Origin: Myxococcaceae bacterium
Lineage (GTDB): Bacteria; Myxococcota_A; Polyangia; Polyangiales; Ga0077539
Direction of reading: 5' to 3'
NCBI GenBank assembly: GCA_004297725.1
Contig: SCUS01000120.1
Span: forward strand, 1-58,541
DNA: 58,541 nt
The translations under genes and the position numbers were made by a program. The notes under the pieces were generated by a model. It saw only the letters and a list, made by a program, of their open reading frames with translations, made no database searches and had not been told where the DNA came from. Below are positions 33,960 through 42,688 of this stretch, in pieces (position 1 is the stretch's first letter; each line of letters begins with the position of its first letter).

Positions 33960-34975
33960 CGCGTCACCGCCCGCCCCGCGCCGACCACCGCCACCGCGAC
34001 CAGCGTCGCGGCCTGCACCACCACCAGCGCGTCCGAGGGGACCACCGCGTTCACCGCGAGCGACCCCTGCGCCAGTACACCGAAGAGCAGAGCCGCCAGC
34101 GCGATGCCCCAGGGCCTCGCTCCGCCCAGCAGCGCCACCGCGATGCCCGTGAAGCCGACGCCCGCGCCGAGCCCGTGCTCCGCGTAGCCCTTCACCCCGA
34201 GCACGAAATGCGAGGCCGCCAGACCCGCGAGAGCGCCCGAGAGCGCCATCGCCCGCACGGTGGTGCGCGAGGGATCGATGCCGAGCGCGGAGGCGGTCCC
34301 GGATGAGGAGCCCAGCGCACGGATGCGGAGGCCGCCGCGGGTGCGCTCCAGGTACCAGGCCAGCGCCGCGAGCGCGACGAGCCCGAGGGCGAAGGAGGCG
34401 TTGAGCCCGCTGCCCCGGAAGGCCCGCAGCGCGGCGCCCGCCATCGGCAGCCTCGCCCCGGCCACCACGTCGCGGGTGTGCACCTGCGCCCCGTCGCGGA
34501 GCGCTCCCCCGTAGAGCCAGGTGACCACCACCGCCATCAGCCCGTTGAGCATCAGGGTGCTGAGCACCTCGTTGGTTCCGAAGCGGCCGCGCAGCCATCC
34601 GGCGACGGCGCCGAGGGCCGCGCCCCCCGCCGCAGCAGCAGCCAGGCACAGCGGGATCGCGAGCGCCCATGGGGTCGAGGCGGGGAGCGCCGCGCCGACG
34701 ACCGCGGAGGCCAGCACCCCGGCGAGGCACTGGCCCTCGGCGCCTACGTTGAAGAGCCGGGCGCGCAGCGCGAGGGCCACGGAGGCGCCGGTCCAGAGGA
34801 GGGGGGTGGCCTTGGCGAGGGACTGCGCGAAGCCGTAGGAGGAGCCCAGCGTGCCGGCGAGCATGAGGGCCAGCACGCGGCGGGGCGAGGCGCCCGCGAG
34901 CCAGACCGAGAGGTTCATCGCGGTCAGCACCGCCGCCGCGGCAGCCACCACCACCAGCGCGCGCGGACGGCTCAC
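33956..34975 (-). CDS. ABC transporter permease, nucleoside type, first subunit
   Basis: A 339-residue integral membrane protein. LFNVGAEGQCLAGVLASAVV is the diagnostic motif of nucleoside-importer permeases of the NupB/YufP type, followed by FGTNEVLSTLMLNGLM and GVGFTGIAVALLGGARPWGI. It pairs with the permease at 33078 through a 4-bp ATGA overlap. Normally an ATPase gene precedes these two. Here the start codon lies only 35 bp from the 0.5-kb self-complementary element at 35010, so the ATPase is elsewhere or has been lost. Confidence 0.92.
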   Translation of the reverse strand: MSRPRALVVVAAAAAVLTAMNLSVWLAGASPRRVLALMLAGTLGSSYGFAQSLAKATPLLWTGASVALALRARLFNVGAEGQCLAGVLASAVVGAALPASTPWALAIPLCLAAAAAGGAALGAVAGWLRGRFGTNEVLSTLMLNGLMAVVVTWLYGGALRDGAQVHTRDVVAGARLPMAGAALRAFRGSGLNASFALGLVALAALAWYLERTRGGLRIRALGSSSGTASALGIDPSRTTVRAMALSGALAGLAASHFVLGVKGYAEHGLGAGVGFTGIAVALLGGARPWGIALAALLFGVLAQGSLAVNAVVPSDALVVVQAATLVAVAVVGAGRAVTR

Positions 34976-35009
34976 AGCGCGGGACGGTAACCCATCCGGG
35001 GGGCGCTGA

Positions 35010-35498
35010 GGGGGACGACCGCGAGGCTGTCGGCGGCGCTTCCCCGGTTCGACCGCGAGGCCCTCGGCGAGGATATCCCCGGTACGATCGTGAGGCCGTC
35101 AGTACCCCGAGCCAGACCCCAGCCCGTAAGGGCGGGGGAGCGACCTACCACGCCCTCCCAATGCGGCCTCGCCCGGAGGGAAGCGACCGACCACGTCCTC
35201 CCAGTGCGGCCTCGTTGGCGAGGGGCTCCGAGTCCGAGAACCGTTCATCGTCGGCTCCCGACTCGATGACGTCGCTCGTCGCGACGGAGACGCGCTGGGA
35301 GGACGTGGTAGGTCGCTTCCCTCCGGGCGAGGCCGCACTGGGAGGGCGTGGTAGGTCGCGCCCCCGCCCTTACGGGCTGGGGTCTGGCTCGGGGTACTGA
35401 CGGCCTCGCGGTCGTACCGGGGATATCCTCGCCGACGGCCTCGCGGTCGTACCGGGGATATCCTCGCCGACGGCCTCGCGCTCGTACTCCGTACTCCG
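35010..35498. repeat. About 490-bp self-complementary element (copy 2)
   Basis: Same design as 25580-26143: three tandem units in each arm (35-bp period, with GGGGATATCCTCGCC in place of GGGGACTCCTCGCC) around the same 29-bp perfect inverted repeat at 35109-35137 and 35362-35390. The 224-bp centre holds a second layer of inverted repeats (GCGACCTACCACGCCCTCCC against its complement, then GGAGGGAAGCGACC). Almost the whole element can pair with itself. It separates the permease pair from rarA; no gene is seen in it. Confidence 0.88.
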
Positions 35499-35562
35499 TG
35501 CCACTCCCCCGCGCTTGCCACTCCCCCCGTCTTGGGTGCTGACTCTTCTCCTAAGCCCCCCG

Positions 35563-36903
35563 ATGGACCTCTTCGACCGCAACAAGCCCTCCGAGCCGCT
35601 GCCCGAGGAGCCCCCTCCGCCGCCCGACGCCCCGCTCGCCGACCGCATGCGCCCGCGCAACCTCGACGAGCTCGTCGGCCACGACGAGGCCGTCGGCCCC
35701 AGGACCTCCCTCGGCCGAGCCATCCGCGCCGACCGCGCGCCCTCCATCGTCCTCTGGGGCTCCCCCGGCTGCGGCAAGACCACCGTCGCCCGCTGCATCG
35801 CGGCGCACTCCAGCGCCCGCTTCGTCCAGCTCTCCGCGGTGCTCTCCGGCGTCGCCGAGGTGCGACAGGTGATCGCCCGCGCCGAGCACGAGCGCGCCAT
35901 GGGGCGGCGCACGGTGCTCTTCATCGACGAGATCCACCGCTTCAACCGCGCGCAGCAGGACGCCCTCCTGCCGCACGTCGAGGCCGGCGTGGTCACCCTC
36001 GTGGGCGCCACCACCGAGAACCCCTCCTTCGCCGTCAACGCCGCGGTGCTCTCCCGCGCCCAGGTCGTGCGCCTCGACCCGCTGCGCCCCGAAGACCTCG
36101 TGGCCGTGCTTCGCCGCGCCCTCGACGACCGCGAGCGAGGCCTCGGCGCCCTGGAGCTCACCGCCTCCGACGAGGCCCTCGACGCCATCGCCCGCTGGGC
36201 CGACGGCGACGCCCGGCGCGCCCTCACCCTCCTCGACCACGTGGCCAGGGAGCGCGCCGCGCTGGGCATCGTCGCGCTGACGGTGGGCGACGTGGAGGCC
36301 GCCGCGCGCTCCAAGAACCTCCGCTACGACAAGTCCGGCGAGGAGCACTACAACCTCGCCAGCGCCTTCATCAAGAGCCTGCGAGGCAGCGACCCCGACG
36401 CGGCCCTCTACTGGGCCATCCGCATGATCGACGGGGGCGAAGACCCGCGCTTCGTGCTCCGACGGATGATCATCTTCGCCTCGGAGGACATCGGCCTCGC
36501 GGACTCCCGCTCGCTGGAGATCGCCGTCGCCGCCGACCGGGCCTTCGAGCGCCTCGGGGTGCCCGAGGGCCTGATCCCGCTGGCGCACGCGGTGACCTAC
36601 CTGGCCGTCGCGCCCAAGTCGAAGGCCGCCTACAGGGCCCTGCGCGCCGTGCAGGAGGCCGTGCAGCAGCACGGGACGCTGGCGGTCCCGATGAGGCTGC
36701 GCAACGCGCCGACGGCGGCGATGAAGGAGTGGGGCTACGGCGAGGGCTACCGCGACCCGCACGCGGGCGAAGGCGGCTTCGTGCCGGAGCGCTACCTCCC
36801 CGACGAGCTCGGCGACGCGACCTGGTACGAGCCCACCTCGCACGGCACCGAGGCCCGGGTGCGGGAGCACCTGGCGAAGCTGCGCGCTCTCTCGAAGAAG
36901 TAG
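35563..36903 (+). CDS. rarA: Replication-associated recombination protein A (AAA+ ATPase, MgsA/RarA)
   Basis: A 446-residue clamp-loader-like AAA+ ATPase that acts at stalled replication forks. An N-terminal peptide MDLFDRN resembles the SSB- or clamp-contacting start of the family. ADRMRPRNLDELVGHDE, Walker A GSPGCGKT, Walker B LFIDEIHRFN, sensor 1 GATTENPSF and the C-terminal YHLASAFIKSLRGSDPDAAL-like block (here HYNLASAFIKSLRGSDPDA) are all present. The ATG at 35563 matches the family N-terminus. It starts 65 bp after the self-complementary element. Confidence 0.96.
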   Translation: MDLFDRNKPSEPLPEEPPPPPDAPLADRMRPRNLDELVGHDEAVGPRTSLGRAIRADRAPSIVLWGSPGCGKTTVARCIAAHSSARFVQLSAVLSGVAEVRQVIARAEHERAMGRRTVLFIDEIHRFNRAQQDALLPHVEAGVVTLVGATTENPSFAVNAAVLSRAQVVRLDPLRPEDLVAVLRRALDDRERGLGALELTASDEALDAIARWADGDARRALTLLDHVARERAALGIVALTVGDVEAAARSKNLRYDKSGEEHYNLASAFIKSLRGSDPDAALYWAIRMIDGGEDPRFVLRRMIIFASEDIGLADSRSLEIAVAADRAFERLGVPEGLIPLAHAVTYLAVAPKSKAAYRALRAVQEAVQQHGTLAVPMRLRNAPTAAMKEWGYGEGYRDPHAGEGGFVPERYLPDELGDATWYEPTSHGTEARVREHLAKLRALSKK

Positions 36904-36965
36904 CCCCCGCCCTGTAAGCCCGAAGACCCATCCGGCGTTTGCTCCGTCGAAGGAGCCCAACCGCC

Positions 36966-37922
36966 ATGTCCCTCCGCCCGGCCTCCACCCTCCTCGCCCT
37001 CCTTCCCCTCCTCGCCTCGTGCGGCCCGTCGCTCCGCGGCGGCACCGTCACCGACCTCACCCGGGTCACCGTCGTCGCCGCGCCCCCTCCCGCCGACCCC
37101 GCCCCCCTCGACGTCGCCGCCTCTCCCTCCGCCTTCCGCTGCCCCGCGCCCTCCCGCGCCCTCGCAGGGACGCCCGTCACCCTCCGCACCGAAGGCTCCG
37201 CCTCGGGCGCCCGCGTCCGATGGAGCGTCACCGCCGCGCCCGGCGACACGCGCGCCTACCGCTTCGCCGCGCAGTACGACGACCACGACACCGACTCGGT
37301 GGTCGCCCAGGGCGTGGAGGTCCCCTTCACCTCGGTGATCGTCGGCGACTTCACCGTGCACGCCGAGTCGCGCGCCCCCGACGGCACCACCTCGCAGTGC
37401 GACACCACCGTCTCGATGCTCGGCCACGGCCTCCGCGTCGAGCTCTCCTGGAACACCGAGGGCACCGACGTCGACCTGCACGCCCTCGACGCCCCGGAGG
37501 CCCGCTGGTTCACCCCGCAGGACTGCTACTACGCCAACCGCCAGCCCGACATGGCCTTCCCCGAGGAGGGTCGCCGCCGCTGGCTCGACACCGACGACGT
37601 CGACGGAGAGGGCCCCGAGAACATCCGCGTCGACACCCCCGCGCTCGACCGCGACTACCAGATCGGGGTGCACTTCTACTCGTCGCACCAGCGCCAGGGG
37701 CCCACCCACGCGACGCTGGTCATCTACTGCGGCGAGCAGCGCGTCGCCCGCTTCGAGCGCGACCTCACCGGCGACCGCGGAGGCAGCGACGCCAACGACT
37801 TCTGGCACGTCGCCGCGGTGCGCTTCGGCGGCCCCGCGGTGTGCGCCGTGAGGCCCATCCAGCAGGTGACCACCGCCGCCCAGATGCGCTCCGGCGGATG
37901 GTCCGGAGGCCCGCCTCGGTGA
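36966..37922 (+). CDS. Lipoprotein with DUF2135-like domain
   Basis: The protein has 318 residues. The signal peptide ends in lipobox LLASC. The C-terminal half contains LSWNTEGTDVDLHALDAPEA, GEGPENIRVDTPALDRDYQI and GVHFYSSHQRQGPTHATLVI, the pattern of DUF2135/YfaP-like domains (a beta-sandwich found in secreted and periplasmic proteins). The ATG at 36966 is preceded by AGGAG. The previous gene is rarA and bioB follows 19 bp later; the close spacing suggests co-transcription with bioB without an obvious functional link. Confidence 0.78.
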   Translation: MSLRPASTLLALLPLLASCGPSLRGGTVTDLTRVTVVAAPPPADPAPLDVAASPSAFRCPAPSRALAGTPVTLRTEGSASGARVRWSVTAAPGDTRAYRFAAQYDDHDTDSVVAQGVEVPFTSVIVGDFTVHAESRAPDGTTSQCDTTVSMLGHGLRVELSWNTEGTDVDLHALDAPEARWFTPQDCYYANRQPDMAFPEEGRRRWLDTDDVDGEGPENIRVDTPALDRDYQIGVHFYSSHQRQGPTHATLVIYCGEQRVARFERDLTGDRGGSDANDFWHVAAVRFGGPAVCAVRPIQQVTTAAQMRSGGWSGGPPR

Positions 37923-37941
37923 TAGCTTCCGCGCCCTCGCC

Positions 37942-38931
37942 ATGGACGCTTCACTGCCCGATACCACCCCCCTCCGCCACGACTGGACCGTCTCCGAGGT
38001 CGTCGCCCTCCACGACCTCCCGCTGCTCGACCTGCTGCACCGCGCGCAGACCGTCCACCGGGCCTTCCATCCCCCGGACTCCATCCAGCTCTGCACCCTG
38101 CTCTCGGTGAAGACCGGCGGCTGCCCGGAGGACTGCTCCTACTGCCCGCAGAGCGCGAAGCACGAGTCGCCGGTGGAGTCCGAGAAGATGCTCGACGTGG
38201 AGTCGGTGATCGCGTCGGCGAGGCGGGCCCGCGAGGCGGGGAGCACCCGCTTCTGCATGGGCGCGGCGTGGCGCGAGGTGAAGGAGGGCCCCGCCTTCGA
38301 CCGGGTGCTCACCATGGTGCGCGGGGTGAAGGAGCTCGGCCTCGAGGCCTGCTGCACCCTCGGGATGCTCAGCGAGTCGCAGGCCGTGGCCCTCAAGGAG
38401 GCCGGGCTCGACGCCTACAACCACAACCTCGACTCCTCCAGGGAGTTCTACGGGACCATCATCACCACCCGCACCTACGACGATCGCCTCCGCACCCTCG
38501 AGCACGTCCGCAAGGCGGGCATCACGGTGTGCTCCGGCGGCATCATCGGCATGGGAGAGGGCACCCGCGACCGCGCCCTCATGCTGGTCACCCTGGCCCG
38601 GCTCGACCCGCACCCGGAGAGCGTTCCCATCAACGCCCTCGTCCCCGTCGAAGGGACGCCCCTCGCCCATCGCCCCCCGGTCGACCCCCTCGAGCTCGTC
38701 CGCATGATCGCGACCGCGCGCATCCTGATGCCGAGGTCCATGGTGCGGCTGAGCGCGGGCCGCTCGTCGCTCTCCCGAGAGGCGCAGCTCCTCTGCATGA
38801 TGGCCGGCGCCAACTCCCTCTTCTACGGCGACAAGCTGCTCACCACCCCCAACGCCGACACCGACGACGACGAGCGCCTGCTGCGCGACGCCGGGATGCG
38901 CCCGCTCGCGCCGTCCGTCCGCGCGCACTGA
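37942..38931 (+). CDS. bioB: Biotin synthase
   Basis: Inserts sulphur into dethiobiotin using radical S-adenosylmethionine chemistry. The 329-residue protein has the radical-SAM cysteines Cys61, Cys65 and Cys68 in CPEDCSYCPQ. It also has cysteines in TRFCMGAAWREV and EACCTLGML and the Arg in VRLSAGRSSL that ligate the [2Fe-2S] cluster. YNHNLDSSREFYGTIITTRT is fully conserved. Length and motifs are standard. The alpha/beta-hydrolase-like gene 34 bp downstream sits where a BioH-type pimeloyl-ACP esterase might be expected, but lacks catalytic residues. Confidence 0.97.
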   Translation: MDASLPDTTPLRHDWTVSEVVALHDLPLLDLLHRAQTVHRAFHPPDSIQLCTLLSVKTGGCPEDCSYCPQSAKHESPVESEKMLDVESVIASARRAREAGSTRFCMGAAWREVKEGPAFDRVLTMVRGVKELGLEACCTLGMLSESQAVALKEAGLDAYNHNLDSSREFYGTIITTRTYDDRLRTLEHVRKAGITVCSGGIIGMGEGTRDRALMLVTLARLDPHPESVPINALVPVEGTPLAHRPPVDPLELVRMIATARILMPRSMVRLSAGRSSLSREAQLLCMMAGANSLFYGDKLLTTPNADTDDDERLLRDAGMRPLAPSVRAH

Positions 38932-38965
38932 GCCCCCGCTCCTCCCCCCACGCCATCACCCCTCG

Positions 38966-39811
38966 ATGCCCCCCACGGACCCGACGCCCCCGGAGGCCCA
39001 CTCCCACGACCTCCTGCTGCGGGGCGTGCGCGTCCACTACCAGGAGATGGGCCACGGCCCGACCCTGCTCTTACTCCACGATGTATTCGCCGACCACCGC
39101 GCGTGGCGCCGGGTGCTCCCGCTGCTGGCCCAGCGCTTCCGGGTGATCGTCCCCGACCTGCCGGGCTTCGGCGCCAGCGAGAAGCCCACGCGCTACGCGT
39201 TCACCCGCGAGGCCTTCGCGGAGACCCTCTGCGACCTCCTGGCGGGCGTCGGGGCCGCGCGGGCCCACGTCGCAGGCCACGCCCTCGGCGCGGGCATCGC
39301 CCTCACCCTCGCGGCGGACCACCCGGAGATCGTCGACCGCCTCGCGCTGATGCACGCCGTCTCCAACCCCGCGGAGCGCAGCCTCGGCACCCGGCTCCCG
39401 ACCATCCCCCTGCTGGGATCGCTGGTGTTCAAGCAGTGGTTCGGCCGGGGGATGTTCCACGCGCACTTCCGTCGTGAGGTGTTCGCGCCGGGCTACCGCT
39501 ACGACCGCGCCACGGTGGACGCGTGGTTCGAGCAGTTCTATCCCCCGGAGGCGAGGGAGTGCGCGTGGCGCACCATGGAGCGCTCGGTGCTCGACACCTC
39601 CGCGCTGGGTCCGAAGCTCGCCAAGGTGCGAGCGCCCACGGTGGTCATGTGGGGCGACCGCGCGAGGCCGTCGTCGCAGGCGCTGGGTCACCAGCTCGTG
39701 CGACAGATCCGAGACGCTCGCTGGGAGCTGGTCGCGGGCGCCGCCTCGGGCATGTGGGAAGAGCAGCCCGACGCCGTCGCCGAGGGGCTGATCCGCTACC
39801 TGCTGGGCTGA
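38966..39811 (+). CDS. Alpha/beta-hydrolase-fold protein without a catalytic triad
   Basis: A 281-residue protein clearly built on the alpha/beta-hydrolase fold (VIVPDLPGFGASEKPTRYAF). The nucleophile elbow reads GHALG, with Ala106 in place of the Ser of GHSMG. The oxyanion loop is LHDVF rather than LHG. The C-terminal His position (normally in G.GH) reads GAASGMW. The acid loop WGDRARP is present. It is therefore probably a pseudoenzyme or uses another chemistry. It follows bioB by 34 bp on the same strand, so a link to pimeloyl or biotin metabolism is conceivable but not shown. Confidence 0.85.
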   Translation: MPPTDPTPPEAHSHDLLLRGVRVHYQEMGHGPTLLLLHDVFADHRAWRRVLPLLAQRFRVIVPDLPGFGASEKPTRYAFTREAFAETLCDLLAGVGAARAHVAGHALGAGIALTLAADHPEIVDRLALMHAVSNPAERSLGTRLPTIPLLGSLVFKQWFGRGMFHAHFRREVFAPGYRYDRATVDAWFEQFYPPEARECAWRTMERSVLDTSALGPKLAKVRAPTVVMWGDRARPSSQALGHQLVRQIRDARWELVAGAASGMWEEQPDAVAEGLIRYLLG

Positions 39812-39935
39812 GAAGGTCAGCATAAACCTGCTGCGCCCCCCGATGCAGCGGTCGGCCGCGCTCGAAATACCCCGCGTATGTCTCGCACGGCCTCCCTCGC
39901 CTCGGGGTGCTCGCGACGGTTTATGCTGACCTTCT
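39811..39935. repeat. 125-bp element with 18-bp perfect terminal inverted repeats
   Basis: AGAAGGTCAGCATAAACC at 39811-39828 is the exact reverse complement of 39918-39935. Inside are GCTGC/GCAGC and GGCCG/CGGCC stems, so the transcript would form a branched hairpin. It starts at the stop codon of the hydrolase gene and could serve as a terminator, a small RNA or a miniature inverted-repeat element. The remaining 85 bases to the next start show only its ribosome site. Confidence 0.78.
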
Positions 39936-40020
39936 GAGAGTCTGCCGATCGGCCGCGGCGGCCCTGGGATTGCAGCCGCTCCTCCTCGGTACACGTCAGG
40001 GATCATGGAGGGGGAAAGGC

Positions 40021-41742
40021 ATGCAGATCATCTCCAGTGAAGCGCTGCAGGCTCTCGTGTGCGCCGTCCTGGCAGGGGGGTGCACGCCGCCATCGAGCCG
40101 TCCTGCGGGAGAGCCGCCGAGCCGGGAGGACGCTGCCCCGCCGTTGGCTCGGCCCGTCGTCGATGCGTCCATGTCGCTGATCTTCGAGGAGGTTCCAGAG
40201 CCCCGCGGCCTGCTCGATGCAGGTCGCCCGGTGGACGCGCTCGATGGCGGCAGCACGGCGGACGAGGGTAGCCCGGCGGACGCGCTCGACGCGGGCGACG
40301 CGGGCGGCGCGCTCGACGCGCTCGACGCGGATGCCAGGACCCCGGTGGATGCGGGGAGTCGCGACGGGGGCAGGGCCCTCGCCTTTCCTGGCGCCCAGGG
40401 CTTCGGCGCGGGCGCCACGGGGGGCCGCGGGGGCCGGGTGATCTACGTGACCAACCTCAACGCCATGGGCCCCGGCTCGCTCAACGCGGCGCTCGCGGAG
40501 ACCGGCCCCCGCTACGTGCTCTTCAGGGTGAGCGGGGTCATCGACACCTCGGCGCACGTGCTCGCCGGAGACGTCACCGTCGCCGGGCAGACCTCCCCGG
40601 GCGGCGTCATCGTGCGCGGCTTCGACACCTCCGAGGCGGTGTTCTGCGAGCACGCCTGCGGGCCCGGGGCTCGCGGGGTGCAGAACATCATCGTGAGGCA
40701 CCTGCGCTCCCGCCCCGCTGGGGCGGAATTCCCCGATGGGCTGCGCCTGCGCTACGTCCGCAACGTCGTCATCGATCACGTCTCGGTCGGCAACGCCGCC
40801 GACGAGGCCGTCGAGGTCTCCTACGCCAACGACGTCACCATCCAGAACACCCTCATCGCGGAGACCCTCGGCGCTCACGCCACCGAAGGGGGGATGCTGC
40901 TCAACTACACCAACCCCGCGGCGGGCTACGCCCTCGATCGGCTGTCGATCCACCACAACACCTGGAACCGCATCGTGGGTCGCTACCCCGAGCTCTCCCG
41001 GGAGAGCGGCGCGGCCGCGGCCGGCAGCACGATGCAGATCGAGCTCTCCAACAACCTCCTGTGGGACCAGCGCCGCTACATCGACGTGAACTCGACGGTG
41101 CTCTCGGACGACCTGGGCGGGGCCTCGATCTACTACCAGCTCAACTGGGTGGGCAACGTCGGCTACGCCCCCGCGTCGATGCCCTACGGGATGATCTTCT
41201 TTCCAGTGACGACCGTCACGAGGTCGACGACGTACTTCCACGACGACGTCCTCAGCGGCTATCCCGCCCGCCGGGATTACCAGCTCAACTACTGCTGCAA
41301 CGACTTCGCGACCGCCCCGTCGCCCGGCACCCCGGCCTTCGCCCTGCAAGACCGCCACCCCTTCCCTGCCATCGCGTACACCCCCTCGGCGATGCTCCGG
41401 GAGTACATGCTCGCGACCGTCGGCGCCTTCCCCCGAGACCCGATGGATCGCCGGCTGATGCAGTTCGTTCGTGTCGGGGTCCTCGACGGTCGGCCGGCCG
41501 ACGTGAACCCCGCGGGCGACGCCCTCTCTCTGGACTTCAACCCCGCGGCGCCCCCCGCAGCGCCCGCCGACAGCGACCTCGACGGGATGCCCGACGCCTG
41601 GGAGATCGAGCACGGCCTGGACCCGCTCGGCCCCGATCCCAACGGCTCCGAGCTCTCGGTCTCCCTGACCGGCGTCCCCGGGTACACCAACCTGGAGTGC
41701 TACCTCAACGAGCTCTCCGATCAGCGCATCGCCGCTCGCTGA
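40021..41742 (+). CDS. Pectate-lyase-like parallel beta-helix lipoprotein
   Basis: The protein has 573 residues. The ATG at 40021 follows GAGGGGGAAAG and gives a signal peptide with lipobox LAGGC. An Asp/Ala-rich linker leads to the lyase domain: LAFPGAQGFGAGATGGRGG, VIYVTNLNAMGPGSLNAAL and FRVSGVIDTS are hallmarks of secreted PL1-type pectate lyases; VVIDHVSVGNAADEAVEVSY continues the helix. Near the C-terminus a calcium-binding DSDLDGMPDAWEIEHGLDP (thrombospondin type-3-like) repeat is present. It probably binds or cleaves a pectin-like or other polyuronate polymer outside the cell. Enzymatic activity is likely but not certain. Confidence 0.88.
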   Translation: MQIISSEALQALVCAVLAGGCTPPSSRPAGEPPSREDAAPPLARPVVDASMSLIFEEVPEPRGLLDAGRPVDALDGGSTADEGSPADALDAGDAGGALDALDADARTPVDAGSRDGGRALAFPGAQGFGAGATGGRGGRVIYVTNLNAMGPGSLNAALAETGPRYVLFRVSGVIDTSAHVLAGDVTVAGQTSPGGVIVRGFDTSEAVFCEHACGPGARGVQNIIVRHLRSRPAGAEFPDGLRLRYVRNVVIDHVSVGNAADEAVEVSYANDVTIQNTLIAETLGAHATEGGMLLNYTNPAAGYALDRLSIHHNTWNRIVGRYPELSRESGAAAAGSTMQIELSNNLLWDQRRYIDVNSTVLSDDLGGASIYYQLNWVGNVGYAPASMPYGMIFFPVTTVTRSTTYFHDDVLSGYPARRDYQLNYCCNDFATAPSPGTPAFALQDRHPFPAIAYTPSAMLREYMLATVGAFPRDPMDRRLMQFVRVGVLDGRPADVNPAGDALSLDFNPAAPPAAPADSDLDGMPDAWEIEHGLDPLGPDPNGSELSVSLTGVPGYTNLECYLNELSDQRIAAR

Positions 41743-41773
41743 GCGCGTCGTGTCTCTACAATCGCGCCCCACC

Positions 41774-42628
41774 ATGACGACCCCCATCCCCGCCTGGGCG
41801 CGCGCCCTGCTCCTCGCCGATCGCGCCGTGCACTCGTCCGTCCGCCTCGCCGCCCTGGTGCGCACCGAGCTGCTCCTCGCGGGGCTCTCGACCGCCGAAC
41901 GCGAGGCCGTCAACGCCGCGGTCTTCTCCGCGGAGGACACCTACTCACCGGGCGGTCCGACCTTCGCTCACGGGCTCTTCGCGTGGGAGCGCGAGGCCTT
42001 CGCCACCGCGCCCTTTCCCCCCTCCGGTCGGGTGCTGCTGGGTGGCGGGGGCGGAGGGCGAGAGCTCACCGGGCTCTGCGCGCTGGGCTACGAGGTCGTC
42101 GCCTTCGAGCCCGCCCCCGCGCTCTCCGAGGCGCTGATCGCCGTCGCCGCGAAGCACCCTCGCGCCCGCGCGCTGCGGGGCTCCTACGCCGACCTGGTGC
42201 TCGCCGCGCGAGGCGGGGGCGGCCCCCTCGGGTCGCTGCTCGGCGAGCGCTACGACGCCGTGGTGCTGGGCTGGGCGAGCCTCTCGCACGTCACCGACGC
42301 CGCCGAGCGGGCCTCGCTGCTCGCGGCCCTGCGCTCGCTCGCTCCGGGCGCCCCGGTGCTGCTGAGCTACCTCGGCCCCGATGACGACGGGAGGGCCAAC
42401 GGGCGGGTCGAGCGGCTGCGGGCTCCCCTCCGTCGCTGGCTCTCTCGCGCCGCGGGGAGGGCCGCCGCGGCGGAGGGCGAGGGCTTCGTCCCTGGTGCGG
42501 GCTTCTACCAGCGCTACACCCCGGAGGAGATCGAGGCGCTCGCGTCCGCCGCCGGGTACGAGCTGGCCATGCACGAGCGCGAGCCGTACCCCCACGCGCT
42601 GCTCGCCCCCAGGTCGACCGTAGGCTGA
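41774..42628 (+). CDS. Class I SAM-dependent methyltransferase-like protein
   Basis: The 284-residue protein has a Rossmann methyltransferase core: motif I GRVLLGGGGGGRELTGL, motif II YEVVAFEPAPALSEAL and motif IV YDAVVLGWASLSHVTD. A small C-terminal part contains GAGFYQRYTPEEIEALA. The Gly-rich motif I is longer than usual. The start at ATG 41774 fits the short spacing to the preceding gene's stop; the frame is open eight codons upstream. Substrate unknown. The next gene, on the same strand, is a GST. Confidence 0.82.
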   Translation: MTTPIPAWARALLLADRAVHSSVRLAALVRTELLLAGLSTAEREAVNAAVFSAEDTYSPGGPTFAHGLFAWEREAFATAPFPPSGRVLLGGGGGGRELTGLCALGYEVVAFEPAPALSEALIAVAAKHPRARALRGSYADLVLAARGGGGPLGSLLGERYDAVVLGWASLSHVTDAAERASLLAALRSLAPGAPVLLSYLGPDDDGRANGRVERLRAPLRRWLSRAAGRAAAAEGEGFVPGAGFYQRYTPEEIEALASAAGYELAMHEREPYPHALLAPRSTVG

Positions 42629-42688
42629 GCGCCCGCGACGGGCGGTACTCGCGGCGGCGCCGGCCGAGTGCTGCTAGCGTGCGCCGCC

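Noticed and set aside
38966..39811. BioH pimeloyl-ACP esterase
   Set aside because: It lies next to bioB, but the Ser and His of the triad are missing, so I do not give it that name.
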